In this document: one piece after another, positions 8,764 through 17,943 of the stretch | Layout of the letters: every line of letters starts with the position of its first letter | How positions within the stretch are numbered: the first letter of the stretch is position 1 | Source: Gammaproteobacteria bacterium | GTDB lineage: Bacteria; Pseudomonadota; Gammaproteobacteria; Arenicellales; Arenicellaceae | Assembly (NCBI GenBank): GCA_013002025.1 | Contig: JABDKW010000030.1 | Span: 1 to 54,117, forward strand | Direction: 5' to 3' | Length of the DNA stretch: 54,117 bases | The notes under the pieces: generated by a model | What the model was told of the DNA's origin: nothing | Seen by the model: only the letters and a program-made list of their open reading frames with translations | The model's database searches: none | Program-made: the position numbers and the translations under genes

Positions 8764-10041
8764 TTATGCGTCCAAAACAATATGCGTTTTAGGAATCGAA
8801 ACGCAGGCCAGACAGGAGCCTTTTTCACAGTCTGCGCCGATTTCCTGCACCAGTTCTACCGCACCATCTTTGATGGCGGTTAAGCAACTGCCGCAATTCC
8901 CAGCTCGGCAGCCGAAATCAATGGCCACGTCGTGTTCTTCTGCGAACTCTAAAATAGAATCAAATTCTCCCGTCCACTGCAGCGTCTGCCCGCTCTTTGC
9001 GAACTCAACGGTAAACGTTTCGCTGGAATCCTTTTTGGGCTCATCAGCCTCATGCCCTTGTTTAACGCCTTTCACCGACGCGGGGCCAAATGCCTCGAAA
9101 TGAATTCGTTCTTCAGGCACGCCCCAGGCTTCTAAATCGGCCACCACAGATTGCATCATAGGAGGCGGGCCGCACATATAAAAATCATAGTTATTAGAGG
9201 GCAGCAGTTCTTTGAAGAGCTCGACACTGACGCGACCTTCATTTTGAAAATCTTCGCCTTTGACATCGTCTTCACCGGGTGCGCTATAGCAGACATGCAT
9301 ATGCAGCCAATCATGTGCTTCATCAAGCTGCCTTAGGTGCTCTTTCATGGCGTGTTCGCCACGGTTACGCACGCCATAGAAAAACCAGGTCTCCTTGTTG
9401 TAGCCAGCATCGACCATGGAATTGACCATCGACAATACCGGAGTCAGGCCGATACCACCGCCGATTAAAACAGCGGGGTGGGGTCGATCCAGCTCGAAGA
9501 AAAAGTGACCGCTAGGCGCTTTCACATCAATGATGTCCATTTCCTGTAGCGCATCGTGAAAAAAGTTGGATGACAGTCCAGGCGGGGCATCCGGCTGATC
9601 GCGCGGCGGTGGAACTTTTTTAATTGTCAGGCGGTAGGTCTTATCGTTATAGGCCGAGTCAGACAATGAGTAGCATCGAATCACTGGTTTCTTCTGACCG
9701 GGTATGTTGAGTTTAAACGTTAAATATTGTCCCGGTCGAAACGGCGGCAAAGGCCGGCGATCATGAGGCGCCAGATAAAATGAACAAATGTCGGTGGCTT
9801 CCATTTCTTTCTTGACCAGTTCAAACTTACGAAAACTGTCCCAGGACAGCTCCGACTCCTTTTGCACTTCACGTTTGCGTTCCAGAATCAAATCGGCTTG
9901 CGCCTCAAAAAGTGCCTTATCAGCGTTGGCCATTTGCGCTGTCACGCGACTTCGTTGAAACCAACCAAACACCAGCGCCGCCAGATAGAGGGTGCTCAAT
10001 GCGATCACTAAATAACTAACTAATTGCATAATTGTTAACAT
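8764..10041 (-). CDS. Membrane-tethered FAD/NAD(P)H reductase with C-terminal [2Fe-2S] ferredoxin domain
   Basis: A 425-residue protein. An N-terminal helix (LVSYLVIALSTLYLAALVFGW) is followed by a coiled-coil-like charged linker, then a ferredoxin-NADP reductase fold with the FAD block IRCYSLSD, the NAD(P) block GGGIGLTPVLSM and CGPPPMMQS. The C-terminal plant-type [2Fe-2S] domain has CRAGNCGSCLTAI and a fourth Cys near GSCLACV. The order FAD-NAD-[2Fe-2S] is that of Hcr-like and some oxygenase reductases and differs from NqrF, where the ferredoxin comes first. It would exchange electrons between NAD(P)H and a one-electron partner at the membrane. It is the last gene of the multiheme cluster, 73 bases after the beta-barrel gene. 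Confidence 0.88.
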   Translation of the reverse strand: MLTIMQLVSYLVIALSTLYLAALVFGWFQRSRVTAQMANADKALFEAQADLILERKREVQKESELSWDSFRKFELVKKEMEATDICSFYLAPHDRRPLPPFRPGQYLTFKLNIPGQKKPVIRCYSLSDSAYNDKTYRLTIKKVPPPRDQPDAPPGLSSNFFHDALQEMDIIDVKAPSGHFFFELDRPHPAVLIGGGIGLTPVLSMVNSMVDAGYNKETWFFYGVRNRGEHAMKEHLRQLDEAHDWLHMHVCYSAPGEDDVKGEDFQNEGRVSVELFKELLPSNNYDFYMCGPPPMMQSVVADLEAWGVPEERIHFEAFGPASVKGVKQGHEADEPKKDSSETFTVEFAKSGQTLQWTGEFDSILEFAEEHDVAIDFGCRAGNCGSCLTAIKDGAVELVQEIGADCEKGSCLACVSIPKTHIVLDA

Positions 10042-10114
10042 AGCCTTGCCACCTGCGAAGTCGGGTAAGCGCCGCCTCGCGTTATTTTCAAATCATTGAG
10101 GTTTTTACCTTTCA

Positions 10115-11671
10115 TTAAAATTTGCGTCTCAACTCCATGCGAATGCCGCTTATATTGTCATCATCATCGCGCCAGCCTTTAATAGCATCAAAGCGGAAGA
10201 TGACCGATCGATTCAATGGTTCCTGATATCGAAAGCCAATTGCTACCTGGTCGTCACGGGCCGTTCCCAGTGGGTTTTCGCGGTCCATCAAGCGTAGTCC
10301 AGCAAACTCCAAAACTATCTGTTTATCCAAGCCAAACAAATAGTTTAGACCAATAGCACCGCCGTAGGCGTCATGGCCACTGTCATCCAGTGTCGGAAAT
10401 CCCGTTAACCCGTCGGTTTCAAAATTAATACCGATTGTTTTAAGCAGCCCGCCATTATCGCGTGCCACAGATAGCGGACGATCAAAGCCGGCAAATAGAT
10501 TCATATAGGGGATGTAAGTGCTGGGCTTGCTGGTGATCAGGGAGTTCTCCCACATAACCATGGTCCCGCCGGCGGTCTTCTCGCGGCCAATCGGATCCTG
10601 TCCGAAGGTGCTCATTACGCGCACACTGGTCGAGGCAAAATCACTAATTCTTTTGGTGAAGGAGGCTGAAAAATTATGATGATCGAGATCATCGAATTCG
10701 TTTTGGGCATCAATAAAGGCGTAGTCGACTTCAGCATAACCACCCAGTAATTCCCAAAATGATGCCACCCCGTATAAATGCACTTCATCATCGGCAATAG
10801 TGCCATCAGCGCGCCGTATGGCTTGCGACGATACATCGTCAAAGCCGGCAAAAAACGTGATGTCAAAATTAGAGATGTCAAACAGTCGGCTGTTGCGAGC
10901 TGGAATGGTGAATGCGAAGCCGGTAAAGGCATCCTCCATCCAAACACCGTTTTGAAACAATAACGGCATCTTGCCCACCGCAAAGGGCAGGTCAAAATTG
11001 CTCGGTTTACCAGATAATCCTGCCCATATGGAGCCGAAGTCACCTTCAAAAAACAAGGTTTCAAGATTGCCATCTAGCAATAACTCGTCGTTAATGCCGT
11101 CCGTATCGCCGCCGAAATCAATGCCCGAAAATTGATTGTTTCGATCCAATGGTCGCACAAAGGCGTGGATGCGTTCAGTGCCGGTGATCTTTAAATCAAT
11201 ATCAAAATTCGCGCGCGCAGCAAGCCTATGAAAATCGCGACCGTTATTGTCATTGAATGCTACCGCGGTTCGAATATCGCCATACACTGCGAGTGCGGTG
11301 GCGGTACGATTGCGTTCACCAAATACTGGCGAGGTTTTGGTCAATGGCCCAGCCTGATATTGTGGTCGCCCCAGTTCCAGTAATGGGCGGGGCGTGTGCA
11401 CCGCTTTTTTGCCGCCATAGATTTCTATCTGCGCTTCTGCATCGTAGGCTTCGTCGGCGTAATCAGGGTCTGGGGAAAATACCTCATCGGAGTGCTTGGT
11501 TTGCTCGGCTTGTGGCCCCATCTCGGGGTGATACTCATCATCAGCCAGTGATACTCCAGCGCTGAAACTAAGCAGCAGACCGGCCAGAAATGCCGAGCCA
11601 CGTTGAGGCATGAAAGTCTTAAGTCGAGAATTTTTCAGTTGGTCTTGTCTCATGGTCCGCCCTGCACTCAA
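10115..11671 (-). CDS. Outer-membrane beta-barrel protein (porin-like) of the multiheme cluster
   Basis: A 518-residue exported protein. The signal peptide (RGSAFLAGLLLSFSAGVSLA) is followed by alternating polar/aromatic strands and a C-terminal strand ending RMELRRKF, with the terminal Phe expected of Gram-negative outer-membrane barrels. There are no CXXCH motifs. The start overlaps the stop of the pentaheme cytochrome gene by four bases (ATGA), so the two are probably co-translated. In porin-cytochrome conduits a barrel surrounds a multiheme protein; that role here is an inference from the gene order alone. It could equally be a channel for a soluble substrate. A start at the internal Met before the signal peptide is possible. 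Confidence 0.8.
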   Translation of the reverse strand: MSAGRTMRQDQLKNSRLKTFMPQRGSAFLAGLLLSFSAGVSLADDEYHPEMGPQAEQTKHSDEVFSPDPDYADEAYDAEAQIEIYGGKKAVHTPRPLLELGRPQYQAGPLTKTSPVFGERNRTATALAVYGDIRTAVAFNDNNGRDFHRLAARANFDIDLKITGTERIHAFVRPLDRNNQFSGIDFGGDTDGINDELLLDGNLETLFFEGDFGSIWAGLSGKPSNFDLPFAVGKMPLLFQNGVWMEDAFTGFAFTIPARNSRLFDISNFDITFFAGFDDVSSQAIRRADGTIADDEVHLYGVASFWELLGGYAEVDYAFIDAQNEFDDLDHHNFSASFTKRISDFASTSVRVMSTFGQDPIGREKTAGGTMVMWENSLITSKPSTYIPYMNLFAGFDRPLSVARDNGGLLKTIGINFETDGLTGFPTLDDSGHDAYGGAIGLNYLFGLDKQIVLEFAGLRLMDRENPLGTARDDQVAIGFRYQEPLNRSVIFRFDAIKGWRDDDDNISGIRMELRRKF

Positions 11672-13446
11672 TTAATTTCAAATTCAACCGTGTATGGGTG
11701 GATATCTAGCATCCACTTATTCATTTCCCGCTCCATTTCGGTGGTGGCTCCTACAAAGCGCATGAAATAAATCGGTTCCGCACGGCTTCGCATCCGTACT
11801 GCCAACTTGTATTTTCCCGGTTCTTTGACGAGGTCTGCAGGCACTTTATAGTTGGCCATGCGCTCGCCCAGCGGCGGAATGCTACGGCCCTCCATGCGAA
11901 CAAACGGGGGATGGTTTAGTACCGTGGTGGGTTGTCCGGGCGGCCGCAAAAACGGAATCTGATCGATATCAAAATTTACCGGCAAGTACATTTCCCGATC
12001 GGTACCCTTCACGTTGGTGGTCAGAAACTTTGTCTGCAAATTGAATAGCTGATCATCATGCGGAATCTTTCCGGCCCGCACATCCAACGAGTGTAGGTCA
12101 GCCATGTCGCCGTTACTGTCTACATAGCCTGACTCCCACACAGCTTCACCCTGCGGATTGATCAGCGCCACGTTAAGCCATAACTCAGGCTGGGCTCCCA
12201 GTGACCCGGACGGCAAATTATGCCCGGCGTTGATATTGGTAATCTTGTATCCAAACTTGAGTGGTTTGCCGGCACGCATTTTGCCTTTAAAGAACGGCCC
12301 ATCAATTTTCGAGCCATTCTCCATAACCTGCTTACGCAGTTCTCGTTTCTCTTCCAGCTTCTCGAGATTGTCTTCAATCATCTTGGCTGCGGCCCTGCGG
12401 GTGCTCGCCTTACGCCATGGTTTTGGAAAATCGATATCAATTTGCCCAGATTTAACTTTTTTCTCAAACTTCCTAGTGCCCCAGCCGGCGATGTAATCAA
12501 ACTGCAGCCAGTCCTCAATGGTGCGGCGTTTAAGTACACCACGTTTCTCGCTGTTGTGCGGGAAAATGCCTGGGTGGGCAATGGGGTAACCGGGCCCTGC
12601 AAACGCATGATTGTGATGATCACGATCCGGGTTTATCTCTTCGCCATCAACGATGGCGCTGGGCATCTTGTCGAAACCGGCCGCGACGCCTGGCACCTTA
12701 CTCATATGGCAGTCCTGGCAGCTGACACCGGCCTTTTTAGCTGGTGAAGCGCGGTATTGGTCCCAAACTACCTCCAGCTTAATGCCCAGGTTTACAGCAA
12801 CCTGATGGCAGCTTACGCAAAACTCAGATTCCTGCAAATTGGTAAACTGGATGGCGGCGTTATGAATGGGTTTGCCGCGGCCATCTTTCTCACTTAATTT
12901 CACGTTGTAGCTTTTTGAGTTGGCGACCACTTCTGCCAGCCCGCTGCCATCAGACGCGCCGTATACCGGATCATAAATCTCACCCGGAATGATATGACGG
13001 TCGCCATTCACTTTACCGTATTTCTCGTTCACCCGGTGGCAGGTAATGCAGGTGATGCCCTCGCGCGCAATTTCGCTGCGTTCCCATAGCGGGGCTTCAC
13101 GGGCTTCACCAAGTTGAGTACCAACCTGAGCATGACAGCGCACGCAAAAGTTACCAATGGTGGGTGCTAGATCATTAATTCTCTGCTCAAATTTATGAAA
13201 CATCGGCGAGATAGAGGCATAGGCATGGTTTGATGAGCGCCACTCATCGTAAATCGTCTGGTGGCATTTGGCGCACTCAGACGCTAGCGGATACTGGTTC
13301 AGGTTGAACACTTCCGCATGTGGGTCTGTTTTATCCTCGTCGGCCTCGGACTGCGCCGTGACCGGCATATTCACAATCAGAGCCAACACCCCCAGCAGGA
13401 GCGCAGCGTTCCGCTTAATTAATTTCAACATCACTGTACTTCTCAT
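11668..13446 (-). CDS. Periplasmic pentaheme c-type cytochrome, cytochrome c554-like
   Basis: A 592-residue exported protein with a signal peptide (NAALLLGVLALIVNMPVTAQ). Five CXXCH heme motifs lie in the N-terminal 250 residues: CAKCH, CVRCH, CITCH, CVSCH and CQDCH. The first block, ECAKCHQTIYDEWRSSNHA, is typical of the cytochrome c554/c-prime family. The C-terminal half is heme-free, begins NINAGHNLPSGSLGAQPELW and looks like a beta-sandwich; GHNLP-[ST]-G is common after the hemes in this family. It is flanked by four-base overlaps with both neighbours, so it is a central operon member. Its redox partner or substrate cannot be read from the sequence. Confidence 0.9.
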   Translation of the reverse strand: MRSTVMLKLIKRNAALLLGVLALIVNMPVTAQSEADEDKTDPHAEVFNLNQYPLASECAKCHQTIYDEWRSSNHAYASISPMFHKFEQRINDLAPTIGNFCVRCHAQVGTQLGEAREAPLWERSEIAREGITCITCHRVNEKYGKVNGDRHIIPGEIYDPVYGASDGSGLAEVVANSKSYNVKLSEKDGRGKPIHNAAIQFTNLQESEFCVSCHQVAVNLGIKLEVVWDQYRASPAKKAGVSCQDCHMSKVPGVAAGFDKMPSAIVDGEEINPDRDHHNHAFAGPGYPIAHPGIFPHNSEKRGVLKRRTIEDWLQFDYIAGWGTRKFEKKVKSGQIDIDFPKPWRKASTRRAAAKMIEDNLEKLEEKRELRKQVMENGSKIDGPFFKGKMRAGKPLKFGYKITNINAGHNLPSGSLGAQPELWLNVALINPQGEAVWESGYVDSNGDMADLHSLDVRAGKIPHDDQLFNLQTKFLTTNVKGTDREMYLPVNFDIDQIPFLRPPGQPTTVLNHPPFVRMEGRSIPPLGERMANYKVPADLVKEPGKYKLAVRMRSRAEPIYFMRFVGATTEMEREMNKWMLDIHPYTVEFEIN

Positions 13447-15371
13447 TTTCTCGCACCCATTGTATCTAGCACCCGATTGCTGAAGCGTGGCTCCTCATGA
13501 TATTGATGGCACATCCTGCAGTCAGCTTGAATGCTCTCTTCGTTGTGGCACTGGGCACAGGTGTCTGTGGTCAATGCCTGAAAATTGCTTTGGTAAGCGG
13601 CCTGATCCTTTTTGCGAACTACCTTGGCATAATTGGACTCGTCATTAATTTTATGACACACCGCGCAGCCAGTGCTGCTGTCCGCGAAATTTGTATTCCG
13701 CGCACCCACTAGACTCAAATGCGCATCATGGTTAAATACAAAGCGATGATGGGGGGCGTCGGCCATTGAATGCCAGGCCGAGGACGCCAGCGCCACCGAG
13801 GTCTCGGAGTCCGGCGCAGCTGGCATGGTGCTTTGGTTATGACACTTGCCGCAGGCCCCGAGGCCTTTGTCATCTGACAAGATTGACAAAGTCAGCTTAG
13901 ATGCGAGTTTTCCAGCACCAGCACTGTCCAGTCGCTTAGCAAAGTCTATCCACGCCATTGCCACGGGGTCAGCGTGTGATACCGGCTTATATTTTAGGTC
14001 TCCCTTGCGATCCACATACCAACCAAGTTCTGAGACACCCTTGGGTAACTTCTGCTTTGGTGGGCGGTATCGTTCGTTGGTGATCCATTGCTCTGTCACT
14101 TGTGAAACTAACTCACGACTGATGCCAGAAAACATAGCGGGGGTGGCAGCAACGCCACGCTCGGACATACGGCTGAATATAGCGCCGATGCCGTCTTTGC
14201 GCAGATCCTGTAATAGGCCACAATAGGCCTCGGCAAACTTAACTTTCTTTTTAGGCTCCGCGCCTAACAGCCAATTGATAAACGGATTTGAACGGCTTTT
14301 ACCATTCGATTTAAAGGTTTCTCCGGGCTCTGCGCCACAGGCGTTAAATGCGGCTAACTCTGCTGCGCGTTTGAGTTTCAGTTTGGGTAGATCTAAAAAT
14401 GCCATTTCACCCTTTGCGGACTCAACAATGTTTGGCAGGTGGCAGCTGGCGCACATTTGTTCGAAATTTTTCACATCCACGCGTCGACCAGCGGCCTCTG
14501 ATTGATGACAGTCAGTGCAACCCGCTGGCGCGGCATCAGCGTATTTTTTGTCCTGAAAATGAAACTTAACGTGCTTGTTGTGGTCAAACACAATCTGACC
14601 CGCCCGCAGACTGGGAAAGCGGTCGTCAAAAGCGACGTGGTCAGCGAAATTATCGAATTTTTGCTCATGACAAAATGCACATTGCTGATTGGTGGTCTGC
14701 GTCAGGTTCGCGAAGCGGCCTTGATGCTCCGTATGGCAATTGGTGCAATTGGTATTTCCAGCAAGGTCCGCATCGTTGTGCGGACTGGCCGCCGGGCCGC
14801 CGAACTCATGACAGTTCACACAACCGGCCTGGATGTCCTGGCGCGGGATTACTGCAACAAAACCTGAGGGGACTACCGAATCCTCTTCAATCAAGTGACA
14901 GGTTTGGCAGCCTTCGCCAGCGCTAAAGGCATGGTGCACATCGCTTAACTCACCGGGATTGCTGAACAGAGTATTGGTTTTGACCGTCCCGGACTCCGAG
15001 CGCGAATCAAAAAATAGCGTCATTCCCAATACGCAGATCGCCAGCACCGCGCCGACCAGTGCCAGTCGTCCGCGCTGTCGGCGAACAGAGGGCACGGGAG
15101 CGCAGGGTGGCCGTTGGTTACAGCAGCTGCCGTCAGGGTTCGGGCCGGCCGCGCACTTACCGCCCTGGCTGGCGGTTCTGCGGCATTCCCAACGGTCTCC
15201 CTCTTTAAAGGGCTGGCAATCAGCCACACCCCCACAGCCACCATTCGCATCGGGGCCGCTGGCGCAGGGTTTGCCCCAGAAGGCCGCGCGACCGCAAACA
15301 TAGCCCTTGGTGGGGCGTTCGTAATTGCTCTTATTGTGAGCAAAACGATCTTGTGGGGGAAAATCACTCAT
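13443..15371 (-). CDS. Membrane-anchored decaheme c-type cytochrome with cytoplasmic Cys-rich N-terminus
   Basis: A 642-residue protein with an unusual layout. Residues 1-95 are hydrophilic and Cys-rich, with two similar units (GKPCASGPDANGGCGG and GGKCAAGPNPDGSCCN). One membrane helix follows (RLALVGAVLAICVLGMTLFF), then a periplasmic region with ten CXXCH motifs: CQTCH, CVNCH, CTNCH, CAFCH, CTDCH, CASCH, then a heme-free stretch of about 200 residues, then CGKCH, CAVCH, CAQCH and CRMCH. By charge, the N-terminus should face the cytoplasm. The protein is probably an electron carrier spanning the periplasm. The gene is 18 bases after the cytochrome b-like gene and overlaps the pentaheme gene. 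Confidence 0.9.
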   Translation of the reverse strand: MSDFPPQDRFAHNKSNYERPTKGYVCGRAAFWGKPCASGPDANGGCGGVADCQPFKEGDRWECRRTASQGGKCAAGPNPDGSCCNQRPPCAPVPSVRRQRGRLALVGAVLAICVLGMTLFFDSRSESGTVKTNTLFSNPGELSDVHHAFSAGEGCQTCHLIEEDSVVPSGFVAVIPRQDIQAGCVNCHEFGGPAASPHNDADLAGNTNCTNCHTEHQGRFANLTQTTNQQCAFCHEQKFDNFADHVAFDDRFPSLRAGQIVFDHNKHVKFHFQDKKYADAAPAGCTDCHQSEAAGRRVDVKNFEQMCASCHLPNIVESAKGEMAFLDLPKLKLKRAAELAAFNACGAEPGETFKSNGKSRSNPFINWLLGAEPKKKVKFAEAYCGLLQDLRKDGIGAIFSRMSERGVAATPAMFSGISRELVSQVTEQWITNERYRPPKQKLPKGVSELGWYVDRKGDLKYKPVSHADPVAMAWIDFAKRLDSAGAGKLASKLTLSILSDDKGLGACGKCHNQSTMPAAPDSETSVALASSAWHSMADAPHHRFVFNHDAHLSLVGARNTNFADSSTGCAVCHKINDESNYAKVVRKKDQAAYQSNFQALTTDTCAQCHNEESIQADCRMCHQYHEEPRFSNRVLDTMGARK

Positions 15372-15389
15372 TGTTTATTAGGGATGAAA

Positions 15390-16196
15390 TTACAGCGCAT
15401 ACAGGTGTACCAACAATACGTGCCATAACACGAAGATAATTAAAGAAAGCGACACCGGCAGATGGAAATACAACCAATATTTTAGAAAGGACTGCGCAGC
15501 ATAGTGGCCATCTACCTTATTTTTATAGTCCATCAGCCGCTCGATTTTCTCGAAGCTTCGCATCTCGGCTTCGCCTAAGAATGGTTTCAAAGATTGCGCC
15601 TTTTGTTCCTGCCATGCACTAGGGCGTCGCGATCCGCTAAGATGGCTGAAAAAGAACCGTGGCCGAGCGAAGAACCATGCCAGCGATTGTTTGTATTCCA
15701 AAGTTAAGGTTTCGTGGCCTGATGCCTCCACTGCTTCGAAAATCAGTTGTTTTACCTGTTCCCGCACCTCGTGAAGCTCATGAGGAATGCGTTCATAGAT
15801 AATTTCACCGCCGAGGTGACGCAACCGCCGCGGGACGGTCAGTGATAGCCAGTAGCCGAATATCCCACTGCCACTGACCAGGTAGAACAAACCGATCAGT
15901 ACCTGCTCATACAGCCCCTCGGGCCATAATGAGCCTGTGTGCAACCAAACCATCGGCAGTAACGCGACACCAAAGGCAACATGAATAATCAGCCACACTC
16001 TGGCACTCACCAGTGGAATCATGGATAGCTTTTTACGCACATTAAACAATACTAGAGCGATCATCACCGCCAAGGCCGAATAGCCACTGATAATTGCAGG
16101 GTTTTGCAACGCCAGGTGCGCTTGTCGCGCCTGCCAGGCGACCACTGCAACCAGAGTCGCCGCGATTAACCAGATGATTATTGCTTTGCGGCGCAC
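15390..16196 (-). CDS. Cytochrome b-like inner-membrane protein
   Basis: A 268-residue protein with about five membrane helices: two at the N-terminus, WLIIHVAFGVALLPMVWLH, QVLIGLFYLVSGSGIFGYWL and, at the C-terminus, YWLYFHLPVSLSLIIFVLWH. His residues spaced within the helices (IIHVAFG, VWLHTG, YFHLPVS, LWHVLLVH) are arranged as in diheme b-type cytochromes of the b561 kind. A roughly 100-residue cytoplasmic loop lies between helices four and five. It probably exchanges electrons between quinol or the iron-sulfur partner and the periplasmic multiheme proteins. It starts four bases after the upstream iron-sulfur gene ends, indicating a shared transcript. Confidence 0.75.
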   Translation of the reverse strand: MRRKAIIIWLIAATLVAVVAWQARQAHLALQNPAIISGYSALAVMIALVLFNVRKKLSMIPLVSARVWLIIHVAFGVALLPMVWLHTGSLWPEGLYEQVLIGLFYLVSGSGIFGYWLSLTVPRRLRHLGGEIIYERIPHELHEVREQVKQLIFEAVEASGHETLTLEYKQSLAWFFARPRFFFSHLSGSRRPSAWQEQKAQSLKPFLGEAEMRSFEKIERLMDYKNKVDGHYAAQSFLKYWLYFHLPVSLSLIIFVLWHVLLVHLYAL

Positions 16197-16200
16197 CCTG

Positions 16201-17829
16201 CTACACCTTGTTCAAGGGATTGATGGTATCGAAATCCACTCGAAACAGCGCATCATGCGGGCAGGCTTGCACACAGGCTGGCCCCCCCGGGTTGGTATGG
16301 CAAAGATCACACTTGGTGGCCTTCTGGATCGGTTTGTGCGACACCGGGTCGACCACTGCGCGGCCGGCGCCATCGGCTATTTCCACCACGGTAATGTTGT
16401 CATAGGGGCAGGACGCCGCGCAGGTGCCACAGCCGATGCACGTGTCGTCATTGATAATTACTTCGCCACCCTGGGCGCTGCGGTGAATGGCGCCAGTAGG
16501 GCAGCCGATCATACACACTGGGTCAATACAGTGCATGCAGGCGTTGGTAACCATCCAGTTATCAAACACCTTGCCGTGTCGCTTAAAGCGCGGGTTGCCG
16601 TCATGGGTGGAAGCACAAGCGCGCACGCAGTCATCGCAGCGCACACAGCTATCCAGGTCGATGACCATGGCCGCAGTGGCATTAATGAAGCGGTTGTACA
16701 CCAGCCAGTCTTCAGCCAGATTATTTTCCAGCGGTTTATTTTTATGGTCGCGCAAGCGAAATTCTGGCGGTGTCATGTGTGGAAACACATACTTTTCGAG
16801 CAGTGGCAACGGTATTCGAATCAGATCAACATAGCCCAGTGCACTGAGGCTGGTTTCCAGTCGCGACTCTTTGCCCTGAGACTGATCATATACTTCATGA
16901 AAGCCATACAGATCGCCGGCGCTGAGATAGGTTAGAGTTTGCTGGCCAGAGCCCAGTGATCGGTAAACCCGCGCGAAGCCAGCGCGCACCAGCAGCAAGC
17001 CATCCGGATAATCACCTTCCGACGCAATCACCGGCTCTGTACGCTTACCGCTTTTATAGTCCAGATACCAATCAAAGCTGCCGTGCGTTTCAAACAGAGT
17101 GCTGGCGACGATTTCTTCAAAAGCTTCGTCAGGCGCGTGGGTAAACAGATCGGTGGCCTGCAAATGTTGGCGCAATGCGTTTTCACGATACTTGGTATCG
17201 ATTGCCTGCTTGAATTCGGCGTTGAAGCGGCTAATCTCCCGAATACCCTGCCAGCGAATTTCTAACAGTTTGGTCGGTTGATCAACAAATACTGACGCAG
17301 TTCGAGGCATGCGGCCCAACGCCGCTAGCTCGCCAAACAATTGACCGGCTGGGAGCGGCGCACACTTGTAATCATTGAAAACCTGATTCAGGTCTTTGAG
17401 AACCACGAATTGGTTTTCACTGTCTGTGGCAGTATTGACCTGCAGCTTGCGAGCCTCTGCATGCTTATTGTTTTGCCACAGCTGTGCGAAAGCCTGCGCG
17501 TAACTCTTGCCTTTGTCATCGCTGCGGCCTAATAAATTGGGTGGCAATCCATCGCCTAACACGATCTGAACCTGACCACTCAAAATAGCGAACGCGGAAT
17601 TACCATATTCACCTTCGCGCAGAATGATCTGGCCCGGTTCGGCGCGAATAATTCGAGCATCAAAGCGGATAATATCGCGCAGCGATGTGGAAGCAGGAAA
17701 TTTATCCTGGTCCATCGATGAGAAGGGCTTGGATGCCAAAATGCGGTCAATATCCACATCCGACATATCAGGACCAAACGGGGTTTGCCAGCGCTTGGGC
17801 CGGTCAACCAGTTTGATTCCATTAGCCAT
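16201..17829 (-). CDS. Cyclic-nucleotide-binding-like domains fused to a four-cluster ferredoxin domain
   Basis: A 542-residue cytoplasmic protein with no signal peptide. Residues about 50-200 form a cNMP-binding beta-roll (ILREGEYGNSAFAILSG and FGELAALGRMPRTASV, the latter a phosphate-binding-cassette-like motif). A second, more divergent roll lies at about 225-350 (VIASEGDYPDGLLLVRAG). The C-terminal part is HybA/DmsB-like, with four Cys groups: CVRCDDCVRAC, CMHCIDPVCMIGCPTGAI, CIGCGTCAASCPYD and CDLCHTNPGGPACVQACPHD. It likely relays electrons between the reductase and the cytochrome b, with ligand control by the N-terminal half as an inference. It lies 114 bases after the small multiheme cytochrome gene. 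Confidence 0.88.
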   Translation of the reverse strand: MANGIKLVDRPKRWQTPFGPDMSDVDIDRILASKPFSSMDQDKFPASTSLRDIIRFDARIIRAEPGQIILREGEYGNSAFAILSGQVQIVLGDGLPPNLLGRSDDKGKSYAQAFAQLWQNNKHAEARKLQVNTATDSENQFVVLKDLNQVFNDYKCAPLPAGQLFGELAALGRMPRTASVFVDQPTKLLEIRWQGIREISRFNAEFKQAIDTKYRENALRQHLQATDLFTHAPDEAFEEIVASTLFETHGSFDWYLDYKSGKRTEPVIASEGDYPDGLLLVRAGFARVYRSLGSGQQTLTYLSAGDLYGFHEVYDQSQGKESRLETSLSALGYVDLIRIPLPLLEKYVFPHMTPPEFRLRDHKNKPLENNLAEDWLVYNRFINATAAMVIDLDSCVRCDDCVRACASTHDGNPRFKRHGKVFDNWMVTNACMHCIDPVCMIGCPTGAIHRSAQGGEVIINDDTCIGCGTCAASCPYDNITVVEIADGAGRAVVDPVSHKPIQKATKCDLCHTNPGGPACVQACPHDALFRVDFDTINPLNKV

Positions 17830-17943
17830 AATCTACTCCGCTAAGTGATATGGGTTTGCAGGCGCATTGATGCTTCCACCCACAGAGTAGCCGACGCTAG
17901 TCGCTTTAATTGAGATCCCGCGCTGTCGGCCCAACCCTATTAT

